Assembly: GCF_003129925.1 (NCBI RefSeq)
Contig: NZ_QFFN01000001.1
Span: 124,001-188,000 of the forward strand
Direction of reading: 5' to 3'
Length of the DNA stretch: 64,000 bases
Source of the DNA: Bifidobacterium catulorum
GTDB taxonomy: Bacteria > Actinomycetota > Actinomycetes > Actinomycetales > Bifidobacteriaceae
The translations under genes were made by a program, and so were the position numbers. Shown here in pieces: positions 37,167-46,558 of this stretch. The notes under the pieces were generated by a model. That model did not search any database. It saw nothing but the letters and a program-made list of their open reading frames with translations, and was not told the origin of the DNA. The first letter of the stretch is position 1. Each line of letters opens with the position of its first letter.

Positions 37167-40100
37167 TCATCGTGAAGAACGGAAGTCTTCTATAAAGCGA
37201 AACTCTCCGGCGTCCAATCCAAGAAGTTTGCTGATGCACTCGTTGATTTCCCTGTCGATGTCAGCCGCTAGGGGAAGCTTTGCGCCAATCCGGGAATCAA
37301 CGAGTTTCTCGAAGTCGTGTGCATCATTATCCGACATTTGGGTAATCGGCAGTTGCTCTATGGTGTACTTCTTCCAGCGAACTGTTCCCATGCCCGTCGT
37401 CGTACCCAAAGTGGAGAAATAGTATTCCGATAATGACGAGTTCAGGAATCCAAGAATAATCTTCAGCTTTTGTCCCGTCATAAGGAAAGCAGTTGCTTCT
37501 GGGATGCATATTCCTGTGCTGTCCAAGGCAAACTTTGCTTGGTCGGATATTTCTCCCCATACGATTTTCGGTTGCGCGAAATCGCCATAATACGAGATCG
37601 CGTCCTGGGTCTCAAACCACTGGTTGCTGGTAGCTTTTCTTGCTTTGAACGTCACACCTTCAAAAGTATGTTTCGCACCCGTCTGCTCAAGCCGGAGCAT
37701 GCCGGAGCCAATCGGGCTATGGGCTCGTCCTTTCAATACCCAATCGCCGTTGATAAGCCAATCCTTGACCGCTGCGTAGTCGTCAATGTTCTTCTTGAGC
37801 GAGGGGAACAATGCCAATATGTATAGATCGGCGAACTCGTAGGAGTAACGTTTGATGTCACGGCCCCGAAGAACGGGACGGATGATTTCGGCGCTTTTCG
37901 GGTCTGCTGCAATCAGTTCGTCGCGCTTCTCCTTGGTGATGATGAAGGCGTCATTCAATCCGGTCACAATTCCTCGATAAATGCGCACATCCATCTCGCC
38001 GAGCGGGGTACCAGCCTCTTCCATCTTGCCTTTGATGGACCGCTCCACGTCCGTGAGGATGACCCAAGGTCCAGAACCCCTCTTCTCGCTCCCCCTATCG
38101 TTGTATCCGAAGGGGATGGTCGTGGCATTAGCCTTGACGTAGTCGGCGATGCCGTCAAGAGACGTATCCTCATATCTGACCGCCGATGGCACCGCCTTGG
38201 TTTTGCCACGTCCCAGCAACATGATGTTGGTATCCACAGTGGCGCTACTGAATCGTCCGGCACCCAAGTCGATCAGGGAGATCACCTCGGTGTTGTCGGT
38301 CAGATATCCGCGCAGCTCCTTGCCGTACCGATTACGCATCCACTTGTTGGAAGTGATGTAGTCGAGTACACCATGTTCGGACAGGAGCCGAGCGCCACGC
38401 TCGTAGAACAGCTCATACAGGTCGCCGGTCCTGTTGTATGAGCGGTAATCCAACGCGGCATACACCGCCTTGTTGGACATCTTCTGCAACTGCACATAAG
38501 GCGGATTGCCGATGACTACGTCGAAGGCTTCGACTCCGAACATGAGTTCAGGGTCGAAGAACGGGGCATGCCCCGATTCGGAGCTGATGGACGCATGAGG
38601 GTGGAAACTGGCTATCTGTACGGCTCGGTCCGTGGACATGTCGTCTCCGCCGATTCGTTGCGTCGTATGCTCGAATTCCTTCATCAGCCGTCCCTTCGCA
38701 TCAGGATCGGTGGTGGTGAAGTACTGGGTGCGAATCTCCTTGAGACGGTTCAAACCGTCCCTTTCATCAGTCAAATCGAAGGCTCCCTGTCCAAGAGAAC
38801 CACTGGTAAGAGCCACGTCGCCGATGGTGCGGCCATGTGACTGCTCGGCACCGTCAACGGCATCATCAGCCAGGGGAATCAGCGAATCGGCGCACACGAA
38901 TTTGAAGTCGAGGTTGGGCAACGGCTCCACTTGAGCGATGTTCTCACGCTCCACGATCATGGACAGCCACACACGGAGACGCGCGATCTCCACGGCCATG
39001 GGCTCGATGTCGACGCCGAAAATGTTCTTTTGCAGAATATTCAGCTTCTGCTGGTAGGCATCGGCGACCGCGCGCTTCCCCAGCAGACGGGTCCGACAAC
39101 GCATCAGCAGCTGCAACATGCCCATGGGAAACGCCCCGGAACCACAGGCAGGATCCAATACACGGACATCATCCAACGCTTTGATGGCCAGAGGAAGCAT
39201 CGTCCTGTTGTTCGCGTTCCAAAGAGAGCCCCGGGAATCGGAGGCGGTCTCCCATTCGTTCTCCGGCGTATCCAGCAACCGGTCCACTCCCCCACGCACG
39301 GTGTCCTCGTGACCGAGTGCACGATACAGATACTGTCTCAACGATTCACGGCACATGTAAGCCACGATCTCACGCGGCGTATAGAACGCGCCCTTCTCCT
39401 TGCGTGCGGTCTTGCCGGTATCATCCATCTGCTCGGCAAGCAGCGATTCGAAAATACGGCCGAGCATTTCCGGATCGATGGCCACCTGCTCATAGTCCGA
39501 CGTGGATTCATCAGTCGTGAAATCAAACTGATGGAAATGGTCATAAAGGCCGTTAAAGAATCCATCGGGGAAAACCAGACGCTCTTCGGGGAAATCAGTG
39601 GCCCGTTCCTCGAACAAACCTCCATTGAGGAAAGGCGTGGCGGCATCGCCGTCTCCGGCCCGCTTATCTTTCGGGGTGTTCAACGTACCGAAGAACAGAC
39701 GCTTCAACTTGCGCTCGTAATATTCACCGGATTCCAACGAACCTATTTCCAGATATCGTTCACGAGGGTTGAGGAACCCCTTCTGATTCAGGAACCAGAC
39801 GAATAGAATACGGCCTATCAGACGACTGGCAAACATCTTGGCCTCACCTTCGTCATGGCCGGAGGAGACAAGGGCCTGTACCAATTCGTTGAATCGCGTG
39901 ACTATGCCTGCATAGAACCGCTTGTTGACCCCGGAGACGTTGAACGCCTCCCACAAGGCGGTATGAATCTTCCCCTTGTCCAGTTCGGAAGCTCCATGAC
40001 TGCCGGAGCCTGCGCCGGACAGCAGCCCATACAGACCGTTAAGAATCCGCTTCTGCGTATTCGATAGATGTCCACACAACTCCATTGTGCGCAAGCTGTG

Positions 40101-40574
40101 TGATTGCGACCTCGAAACCGCGATGATAATCGATGCGGAGTTAGAGGGGGCGAAGAAATACAGTCCCACGGGAGCGAACTCATAGATGTTGGATACGAGA
40201 CCGAGACCGTCCTCCCAATGGTCCGTCAACGTACCGCAAGCGCTGATACGGGATTTGGTGGCGGATCCCTTGAGCCCTATGAACATGGCATCGAGAGTCT
40301 CCCCATCGGCCAATTCACAGACCATGGGCATTTCAAATCTTGGATGGATGGTGAACCATTCCTCGTGCCGGAAACCATTCCAATCCACTTCCGCGAAATT
40401 GTTCAATGCCGATTTGACGTCCGGCCTGGCATCGGCCTCTCCTTGAAGAATGGCCATGATCTGCAGAGCCACCTGCGCCGCGGCATACTTTCGTTCAGCA
40501 TCGTTTTCGGCGCAGGTGTCGACGCAATCCCGGTAGTCGTCAAGCGCCTGCTGGAGATTGGTGAATGAAATCAT
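37167..40574 (-). CDS. Large N6-adenine DNA methyltransferase with C-terminal specificity domain (type IIG/PglX-like)
   Basis: A 1135-residue protein. The N-terminal 390 residues are helical with no recognisable nuclease motif; then GAFYTPREIVAYMCR (about 396), SAM-binding motif I DPACGSGAF (about 474-482) and catalytic motif IV NPPY (about 690-693) define a gamma-class N6-adenine methyltransferase. The last 300 residues resemble type IIG/BREX-PglX specificity regions. Residues about 997-1004 (GDFAQPKI) are encoded by the right inverted repeat, so the last 131 residues are exchangeable. I chose the ATG at 40574 (MISFTNLQQALDDY). It is 52 bases downstream of the helicase gene; the two probably form one transcript. 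Confidence 0.9.
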   Translation of the reverse strand: MISFTNLQQALDDYRDCVDTCAENDAERKYAAAQVALQIMAILQGEADARPDVKSALNNFAEVDWNGFRHEEWFTIHPRFEMPMVCELADGETLDAMFIGLKGSATKSRISACGTLTDHWEDGLGLVSNIYEFAPVGLYFFAPSNSASIIIAVSRSQSHSLRTMELCGHLSNTQKRILNGLYGLLSGAGSGSHGASELDKGKIHTALWEAFNVSGVNKRFYAGIVTRFNELVQALVSSGHDEGEAKMFASRLIGRILFVWFLNQKGFLNPRERYLEIGSLESGEYYERKLKRLFFGTLNTPKDKRAGDGDAATPFLNGGLFEERATDFPEERLVFPDGFFNGLYDHFHQFDFTTDESTSDYEQVAIDPEMLGRIFESLLAEQMDDTGKTARKEKGAFYTPREIVAYMCRESLRQYLYRALGHEDTVRGGVDRLLDTPENEWETASDSRGSLWNANNRTMLPLAIKALDDVRVLDPACGSGAFPMGMLQLLMRCRTRLLGKRAVADAYQQKLNILQKNIFGVDIEPMAVEIARLRVWLSMIVERENIAQVEPLPNLDFKFVCADSLIPLADDAVDGAEQSHGRTIGDVALTSGSLGQGAFDLTDERDGLNRLKEIRTQYFTTTDPDAKGRLMKEFEHTTQRIGGDDMSTDRAVQIASFHPHASISSESGHAPFFDPELMFGVEAFDVVIGNPPYVQLQKMSNKAVYAALDYRSYNRTGDLYELFYERGARLLSEHGVLDYITSNKWMRNRYGKELRGYLTDNTEVISLIDLGAGRFSSATVDTNIMLLGRGKTKAVPSAVRYEDTSLDGIADYVKANATTIPFGYNDRGSEKRGSGPWVILTDVERSIKGKMEEAGTPLGEMDVRIYRGIVTGLNDAFIITKEKRDELIAADPKSAEIIRPVLRGRDIKRYSYEFADLYILALFPSLKKNIDDYAAVKDWLINGDWVLKGRAHSPIGSGMLRLEQTGAKHTFEGVTFKARKATSNQWFETQDAISYYGDFAQPKIVWGEISDQAKFALDSTGICIPEATAFLMTGQKLKIILGFLNSSLSEYYFSTLGTTTGMGTVRWKKYTIEQLPITQMSDNDAHDFEKLVDSRIGAKLPLAADIDREINECISKLLGLDAGEFRFIEDFRSSR
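37563..37586. repeat. Right inverted repeat of the invertible segment
   Basis: The inverse copy of 36761-36784, with no mismatch across 24 bases. It lies inside the methyltransferase reading frame. The base on each side differs between the two sites, so the exchange region is cleanly delimited. Confidence 0.92.
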
Positions 40575-40626
40575 GGCCGTGCCGTTCCTTCCTGTGGACA
40601 TCATATGGATTGTATACCCTGCAGAA

Positions 40627-43600
40627 TCATCGGAACGTGGCCGACATGCTGCTGAACACGCAACACCACCGGCCCTGTGGCGAGGGCTTATCCTGAATAT
40701 CGTCATCAAGCAATGCACGCCAGTCATTCAGCAGCTGGTCGCTAATGATGAGATCGTCCAGTTGGGCAACCTTTTTCGCTTCGTTTTTCAGTCGTTTCAT
40801 AAGCTTGTCATATTGCTGACGAGCCTGGACCAGCCCTTGGACCTTGCCAAGGTCAGTCAGCAGGGAGTTTCTACCCAACTGCTGTTGCAACACTGCCAGA
40901 TATCGAGAATCGTGCTTCGGCCGGAACCTGCCGGCGGGATTTCGCTGTTTCCGGGCGCCGGCCATGATCATGACCCGCTCCTCTACCGCTTTACGGTCAA
41001 TATCGACGTTGTCGATTCTCCTCGCATTGTCATCCGGTGCGGTTCGCAATAGTTCCAACGCCTGCTCGTTGGTCAGGACCGCCGCGGGGCGGGCATCGGT
41101 GGTATCGACACGCACGAAACGATAATTCAATCCGTTGCCGACACCGCCTTGCTGCTCGCACAAGGTCAATACCGTATGGGGTGCGCTCACGGACTCAGGA
41201 AGAAAATTCCATTTGCCACGAGGCATGGAGACGACACGCGCGACATCATTCTCAGAACCGTTCTGCATGAACTCCCTAAGCGCGTAGACATGCTTGTCCC
41301 GCCAGGACAGCAGATCGTTGTCGGCATCCACGCTGTCCATTACGCTTTGGATTTTATCGTCATCCCCGCTATACAAGTCCTGTATATACTCGATGGGATT
41401 CTCATCCGCGGAAGTAAGAATGCCCTGATCGGTACCGATGGAGTTCTTGATGGTGTCTATCTTTCCCTGAAGACGGGAAAGCAGACCCAGATAGTATTCC
41501 AGATCGTCCGTCGGGGCCATGTTGCCGATAAGCACCTGCTTGAATTTCGAACCAAGACGATTGATACGGCCATTGCGCTGCACCATGCGCACGGGGTTCC
41601 AATGCAGGTCATAGTTGATGAGAATCGCCGCATCCTGCAGATTCTGCCCTTCCGAAAGCACATCGGTGGTAAACAGATAGTCGAGTTCCCGTTCATCACT
41701 GTCGAGTATGCGCTTCTTTGATTGCGGAGAGAACCGGCCAACGACCCCTTCCAAATCGGATGCCTGGGCGGTAAGGAACGCTGACTTCTCCCGAAAATCG
41801 GGGATGCCATGCCCAAGTGTTCTCGGCAGCCTTTCACGCAGGTAATCAATGGTGTCCGCATATGCGCTGAAGACGAGCACCTTCCCGCCGAATCTCCCAT
41901 CACGCAAGGTCTGCATGAACTGTGAGGCGAAAGCATCGATCTTGGCATCCATTCCTTCATCGATGCAAGCGGTCAGTCCTTCGATAAGAACATCGGCAAT
42001 CGCATAATCGCGCCGAATGTCCTTGCGAAGAGCGTCCACGTCGAACGACCCGCCATCGATTTTCTCGTAGGAGACGCCCAAGGCGTCGAAATTGCTGTCG
42101 GTGTACTGTTCGGAATCATCCCAGAACGGAAGCCGCGATTGCTCTTCGTCGTCGTCATCGAGTATGGATAGCGCGGTCGTCTCCACCACATATCCACGAT
42201 CCAGACAGGAAGAGAACTTCTCCAGACGTTTCCGATATCGCTTCACCGATTCGACAAACGCCGAAAGGGAGGATTCGAGACGTTTCATCCAGATAGTCTG
42301 CAAGATATTATGGATGGTCATCGCGGAACGCAGCTCCGTCAGGGCATCCTCGGAGATATCGACCAGACCGAGTTGCTCCGCCGACATGGTACGGTATTCC
42401 CACCGGTATAGTATCGACCGATACGCGGGAAATCCCATCAGGGATATCAGGGATACGACGTCCCTGACCAGTGAATTCTCCGTAGGCCCACCCGCGAGGT
42501 ATTTGCCGGGATTCTGATGCACGATGTCAATCGGATGGAGAATCCTTTGGGTCTCGTCCGCGAGCGCGTCCTCATCCACCGCAAGGGGATCTATTCCTTC
42601 GAATACATCCCGGTGCTTGGCGAGAACGGTTCTGACCTGTTCGTCAGCCGTTTGCGGGAATGCGTACTCGATGGTGTGGAAGACATTGTTGGGGAATCCA
42701 ACCTTGTTTCCCGCACTCTGCAGTGCCGATTCCTCTTGGACGCCTTGTCTTGTGGAGCGGACGATGAAATGGCTGATGCCTTGCGACAATGGCTGTCGGT
42801 AGGTCTCCCAGTCGAATTGGGTTCCTTTGCGTTCGGCGGTTTTTCGTCGCGTGTCCAGTTCCTTGAGGAAGTCAAAGAAGTCCTGGGTCTGCGTAGAGGT
42901 GTTGTCGGTGGAGTTTTGGTATGTCACCATGATTCCGGATTGGAGACGTCCACCAAGGCCGAGCTCCAATTGACTGACGAGGTCCTTGAACCCGTTGTTG
43001 ATTGGAGTGGCGGTAAGGAGCAATACTTTGGCCTCGGGATTGCTGGAAACAAGATTGAGCACGGTCTTGAATCGTTCCGACCGCTCGTTGCGGAGGTTGT
43101 GGGCTTCGTCGATAACGATGAGATCTGCCGGATACGACTTCTTGTAGAGTTCGGTGAGCTGCTGGATTGCGGGAATGTCTTGTTGGGATATGAGGCTGTA
43201 GTCGTGGTCATCAAGATTGAAGAATTCCTTGAGGTCCTGACGCCATTGCCCTTTGAGTTTGGCCGGCGGAAGGATGACGATATTCCGTTTGCCGTTGTCG
43301 TGGTAGTGGCGGATGACCGCTCCCGCGGTCACGGTTTTTCCCAGACCGACGGAGTCCGCCAATATCGCCGTTCTGTTCTTATGCAGTTTGCTTATCAGGA
43401 GTCCGGCATTTCGTTTCTGATACGTGTAAAGCACATCGTCGTTGCTCTGTTCGATATCCAGTGATGGAGCCAGCTCGTCGGGAAACAGGCACGTGAGTGC
43501 CTTGATGTATACGTCATACGGCCCGTAGGCACGGTTTCCTACGGGCGAGTTGCTGAGAATCTCCTGGAAATCACCGGTCCATGGCTGGACTTCAGGCAGA

Positions 43601-44199
43601 TTCCACATGTCGTCGAACCATGAAAGATGACCATATTGCTGTTGTTCATTACGCGGCTGGTAGAGCACAATGGGCTCATTGTCTTCCAAGTAGTTAAGTT
43701 CGGCGTTCCCTCCCGTTTCGATATCGGACAGGCCCCGTCCTGTAAAATTCGATGACCCGATGATGCCGATCGCTCCGCTGGTATCGTAGGATCCGAATAC
43801 GTATTCCTTTGCATGGATGAATGGGCGGCGGCAGATACGCACCTCCAACCGACGTTCGCGTATCATCATGGCAAGGATGCGCGCCGTGCGTCGGTAGAGG
43901 GCGATTCGGTCTTCAGGGAGGTTTTCCAAATCCTTCAGGTCTGCGGCGATGTCGGCATCTGGGAAGTCCTTGTATATGTTGGTGAGATTCAATCTGCGGT
44001 TCGAGTAGGGCTCAGCTCCAATAAGTATTCTGACGGAGCGATAGTCCTGGATCAGGTCTATGAGTTTCGTGGTGCCGGCCATATCCCAATATCCGGTGAC
44101 AATGGACAGATCCTGATACTTGCCGCTACCTGCTATTTGCCTCAGGATGTCGCCCAAGGACTGTTTTCTGTTATCCACGAACTGGATGTAGTCCGACAT
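40627..44199 (-). CDS. PLD-nuclease/SNF2-family helicase fusion of a defence module
   Basis: A 1190-residue protein. Residues 1-160 form a phospholipase-D-like nuclease domain with HxK (H129, K131) and GSSNF (148-152). A superfamily 2 helicase follows: Walker A ADSVGLGKT (281-289), DEAH box VIDEAHNLRN (364-367), motif III LLLTATPINNG, and motifs V-VI (FTTDVLSEGQNLQDA and VQRNGRINRLGS). The rest, 300 residues, is not recognised. The domain set resembles the helicase and PLD parts of DISARM-like or ATP-dependent restriction systems. It lies upstream of the methyltransferase and is likely the effector of the pair. Confidence 0.88.
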   Translation of the reverse strand: MSDYIQFVDNRKQSLGDILRQIAGSGKYQDLSIVTGYWDMAGTTKLIDLIQDYRSVRILIGAEPYSNRRLNLTNIYKDFPDADIAADLKDLENLPEDRIALYRRTARILAMMIRERRLEVRICRRPFIHAKEYVFGSYDTSGAIGIIGSSNFTGRGLSDIETGGNAELNYLEDNEPIVLYQPRNEQQQYGHLSWFDDMWNLPEVQPWTGDFQEILSNSPVGNRAYGPYDVYIKALTCLFPDELAPSLDIEQSNDDVLYTYQKRNAGLLISKLHKNRTAILADSVGLGKTVTAGAVIRHYHDNGKRNIVILPPAKLKGQWRQDLKEFFNLDDHDYSLISQQDIPAIQQLTELYKKSYPADLIVIDEAHNLRNERSERFKTVLNLVSSNPEAKVLLLTATPINNGFKDLVSQLELGLGGRLQSGIMVTYQNSTDNTSTQTQDFFDFLKELDTRRKTAERKGTQFDWETYRQPLSQGISHFIVRSTRQGVQEESALQSAGNKVGFPNNVFHTIEYAFPQTADEQVRTVLAKHRDVFEGIDPLAVDEDALADETQRILHPIDIVHQNPGKYLAGGPTENSLVRDVVSLISLMGFPAYRSILYRWEYRTMSAEQLGLVDISEDALTELRSAMTIHNILQTIWMKRLESSLSAFVESVKRYRKRLEKFSSCLDRGYVVETTALSILDDDDEEQSRLPFWDDSEQYTDSNFDALGVSYEKIDGGSFDVDALRKDIRRDYAIADVLIEGLTACIDEGMDAKIDAFASQFMQTLRDGRFGGKVLVFSAYADTIDYLRERLPRTLGHGIPDFREKSAFLTAQASDLEGVVGRFSPQSKKRILDSDERELDYLFTTDVLSEGQNLQDAAILINYDLHWNPVRMVQRNGRINRLGSKFKQVLIGNMAPTDDLEYYLGLLSRLQGKIDTIKNSIGTDQGILTSADENPIEYIQDLYSGDDDKIQSVMDSVDADNDLLSWRDKHVYALREFMQNGSENDVARVVSMPRGKWNFLPESVSAPHTVLTLCEQQGGVGNGLNYRFVRVDTTDARPAAVLTNEQALELLRTAPDDNARRIDNVDIDRKAVEERVMIMAGARKQRNPAGRFRPKHDSRYLAVLQQQLGRNSLLTDLGKVQGLVQARQQYDKLMKRLKNEAKKVAQLDDLIISDQLLNDWRALLDDDIQDKPSPQGRWCCVFSSMSATFR

Positions 44200-44423
44200 A
44201 CATGCCCCCTATATGATTATCCCGACAATCGTGCATACGATGATACGCGAATCGAGGGCGGCACGCACCCAATGTGCAGCCTGACATACATTACAGGAAT
44301 CTGGCTCGGCGAAAGCATGGTGGATTCTGACTCAATCCACTCAGGAATATACCGCTTCGCATTGTCCCGACGGCTCTGGCCCCGCCATCCCAATACTGGT
44401 CATACGTCGGTAACGACAAGTTC

Positions 44424-44454
44424 GGCCCCGTCTCGTGGCGTGGCGGACGGGGCC
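44424..44454 (-). terminator. Possible terminator downstream of aroQ
   Basis: GGCCCCGTC and GACGGGGCC form a nine-pair stem with a 13-base loop 14 bases after the aroQ stop; only a weak U-tract follows. The rest of the 44200-44467 gap holds no gene I can support. Confidence 0.55.
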
Positions 44455-44467
44455 GGGAAGAACACCG

Positions 44468-44917
44468 TCACTCGGCGAGCAGGTGGGCAACGGCCTCCAG
44501 AGCGAGCCTGTAGCCGTAGAAGCCCATGCCGGTGATGGTGCCGGTGGCGACCGGGGAGATCACGCTGTAGCGGCGGAAGGCGTCGCGTGCGGCCGGATTG
44601 GATATGTGCACCTCCATGAGCGGCAGTCCGGCATCGGTGACCATGTGCGCGGCGTCGGACAGCCCATAGCTGTAGTGGGTGAACGCGGCCGGGTTCATGA
44701 CGACAGGGGTCTTTTCGTCGACGGCGCGATGCATCCAGCCGATGATCTCGGCCTCGTCGTCGGTCTGCCGCACCTCGACATCGAGGCCGAGCTCCTTCCC
44801 CCATGCGGTGCAGTCGCGTCGCAGCGTCTCCAGGTCCTGATGACCGTAGACGTCGGGTTCGCGCACGCCGAGGCGGCCGAGGTTGGGGCCGTTGACGACG
44901 ATGACTTTGGTGGCCAT
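44468..44917 (-). CDS. aroQ: Type II 3-dehydroquinate dehydratase
   Basis: A 149-residue dodecameric-type dehydroquinase of the shikimate pathway, converting 3-dehydroquinate to 3-dehydroshikimate. The flexible-lid start VNGPNLGRLGVREPDVYG carries the catalytic arginine and tyrosine, NPAAFTHYSYGLSDA the active asparagine region, and EVHISNPAARDAFRRYSVI the catalytic histidine. AAGGAG, which overlaps the aroKB stop codon, precedes the ATG. Last gene of aroC-aroKB-aroQ. Confidence 0.96.
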   Translation of the reverse strand: MATKVIVVNGPNLGRLGVREPDVYGHQDLETLRRDCTAWGKELGLDVEVRQTDDEAEIIGWMHRAVDEKTPVVMNPAAFTHYSYGLSDAAHMVTDAGLPLMEVHISNPAARDAFRRYSVISPVATGTITGMGFYGYRLALEAVAHLLAE

Positions 44918-44929
44918 GGTGTTGTCTCC

Positions 44930-46558
44930 TTACTTCTGGATGCGGCGGAAGGCTTCTTCGACGGCGTCGGCCGGCGGATTATCGAGATGGATGACGTGGC
45001 CGGGGCGGTCGAGCACGACGAAGCGCAGCATCCTGCCGCGGGCCTTCTTGTCCTTGTGCATGAGTGCAAGCACGTCGTCGAATCCGCCGCCGTTCCAGCT
45101 GGTGGGCAGGCCGAGCGACGTGAGCAGCGACCGATGGTAGTCGACGAGGTCTCGGTCTATGTATCCGAGGATGTTCGACAGTTCGGCCGCATACACCATG
45201 CCGACGGCGACGGCGTTGCCGTGGCGCCAGCGGAAATGCTCAAGCTTCTCGATGGCGTGACCCATGGTGTGGCCGTAGTTGAGGAACTCGCGCAGGCCCT
45301 TCTCCTTGAGGTCCGCGGAGACGTGATGCGCCTTGACGCGCACGGTGCGTTCCACGAGTTCGGCGATCACCGCTTCGAGGTCCGGCGTGATGTCCGTCGG
45401 ATCGAAGGTTCGCAGCGCCTCGGCGTTGTCCTCCAGGACCCGCAGGATCTCGGTGTCCATGATGAAGCCGGATTTGGCCACCTCGCCGAGGCCCTCGGTG
45501 AAGATGTCGTTCGGCAGCGAACCAAGCGTGGTCAGATCGGCGAGCACGCCGGCCGGCGTGTAGAAACTGCCGACGAGGTTCTTGCCGGCCTCCGTGTTGA
45601 TTCCGGTCTTGCCGCCCGTGGAGGCGTCCACCATGGCGAGCAGCGACGTCGGACAGTTCACGTAGCGGATGCCGCGCATCCACGTGGCGGCCACGAAGCC
45701 CGCAAGATCGGTCGCGGCACCGCCGCCGATGCCCACGACGGCGTCGGAGCGGGTGAACCCCTCCTCGCCCAGTCTCTTCCAGATGCCGTTGGCCACCTCG
45801 ATGGTCTTGCCGGCCTCGGCGTCGGGGATGGTGATATCGGACACGTCGTAGCCGGAGCGACGCAGCAGCGTGCGCACACGGTCGGAATGACGCTGCACCG
45901 GCGTGGTGTGGATCATCGCGACCTTAACCGGCCCGCTGCCGAGCACTTCGGCGAGATGATTGACCACATGGGCGCCGATGCGCACGTCGTACGGGTCGGC
46001 GCCGTCGACATGGACGACATGCTCGTTGACGGTGTCGGCGATGTTCTTCGCTGCCTGCATGGGGGTCTTTCCTTTCGTATGCACGATGAGATTCGCCAGA
46101 TGTTCGAAGACCGGCCTGCGCTCGGCATACAGCCTCCGCCATTTCCTGGCGGCGCCGTCCGCGAGCAGAGGCCTGTTGCCGGAACGCGAGGCGCGGGCGA
46201 TGGCCTCGTTCGGATCCGCATCGAGATAGGCGACGACGCCGCCCTCATCGATGTACCGTTCAAGCGCGTCGCAGACGCTTTCCGTCATGGGCGCGCCGCC
46301 TCCGAGCGACAACACGCCGTCGAACCCATGCAGGAACCCCAGGATCACATCGCTTTCGATGGCCCGGAACTCCCGTTCCCCACGCTCCTCGAAGATCCGT
46401 GGAATCCGCATTCGTTCACGGGACTCGATCTCGACATCGGAATCCCTGAACTCCACGTTCAGCACCGTGGCTACATCCTGCCCGATGCGCGTCTTGCCGG
46501 CCCCGGGCATGCCGATGAGCACGGCCTTGGGAATCACGTTCGGCATCCCCACCCCCAT
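44930..46558 (-). CDS. aroKB: Shikimate kinase/3-dehydroquinate synthase fusion
   Basis: A 542-residue bifunctional protein. Residues 1-170 are a shikimate kinase with the P-loop [13 protein letters not shown] and SLGGGAPM; about 185-540 form a dehydroquinate synthase with [29 protein letters not shown] and [11 protein letters not shown]. The fusion joins steps two and five of the shikimate pathway in one chain and is characteristic of bifidobacteria and relatives. I chose the ATG at 46558 since it overlaps the aroC stop by one base (TGATG); an in-frame ATG lies 12 bases later. Confidence 0.95.
   Translation of the reverse strand: MGVGMPNVIPKAVLIGMPGAGKTRIGQDVATVLNVEFRDSDVEIESRERMRIPRIFEERGEREFRAIESDVILGFLHGFDGVLSLGGGAPMTESVCDALERYIDEGGVVAYLDADPNEAIARASRSGNRPLLADGAARKWRRLYAERRPVFEHLANLIVHTKGKTPMQAAKNIADTVNEHVVHVDGADPYDVRIGAHVVNHLAEVLGSGPVKVAMIHTTPVQRHSDRVRTLLRRSGYDVSDITIPDAEAGKTIEVANGIWKRLGEEGFTRSDAVVGIGGGAATDLAGFVAATWMRGIRYVNCPTSLLAMVDASTGGKTGINTEAGKNLVGSFYTPAGVLADLTTLGSLPNDIFTEGLGEVAKSGFIMDTEILRVLEDNAEALRTFDPTDITPDLEAVIAELVERTVRVKAHHVSADLKEKGLREFLNYGHTMGHAIEKLEHFRWRHGNAVAVGMVYAAELSNILGYIDRDLVDYHRSLLTSLGLPTSWNGGGFDDVLALMHKDKKARGRMLRFVVLDRPGHVIHLDNPPADAVEEAFRRIQK

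Larger units (their letters stand above)
36761..37586. mobile_element. Invertible DNA segment switching the methyltransferase C terminus
   Basis: An 826-bp segment bounded by perfect 24-bp inverted repeats. Inside are two tail-to-tail coding cassettes, one expressed as the 3' end of the minus-strand methyltransferase gene, the other silent on the plus strand; their stop codons are only four bases apart. Both repeats are read in the same codon phase, so inversion swaps one C-terminal specificity cassette for the other without a frameshift. The dedicated serine recombinase gene is adjacent. Confidence 0.9.

Noticed and set aside
37167-44199. Calling the locus BREX or DISARM outright
   Set aside because: No pglZ, brxC, brxL or DUF1998 gene is present in the window; only the methyltransferase and helicase/PLD parts resemble those systems.
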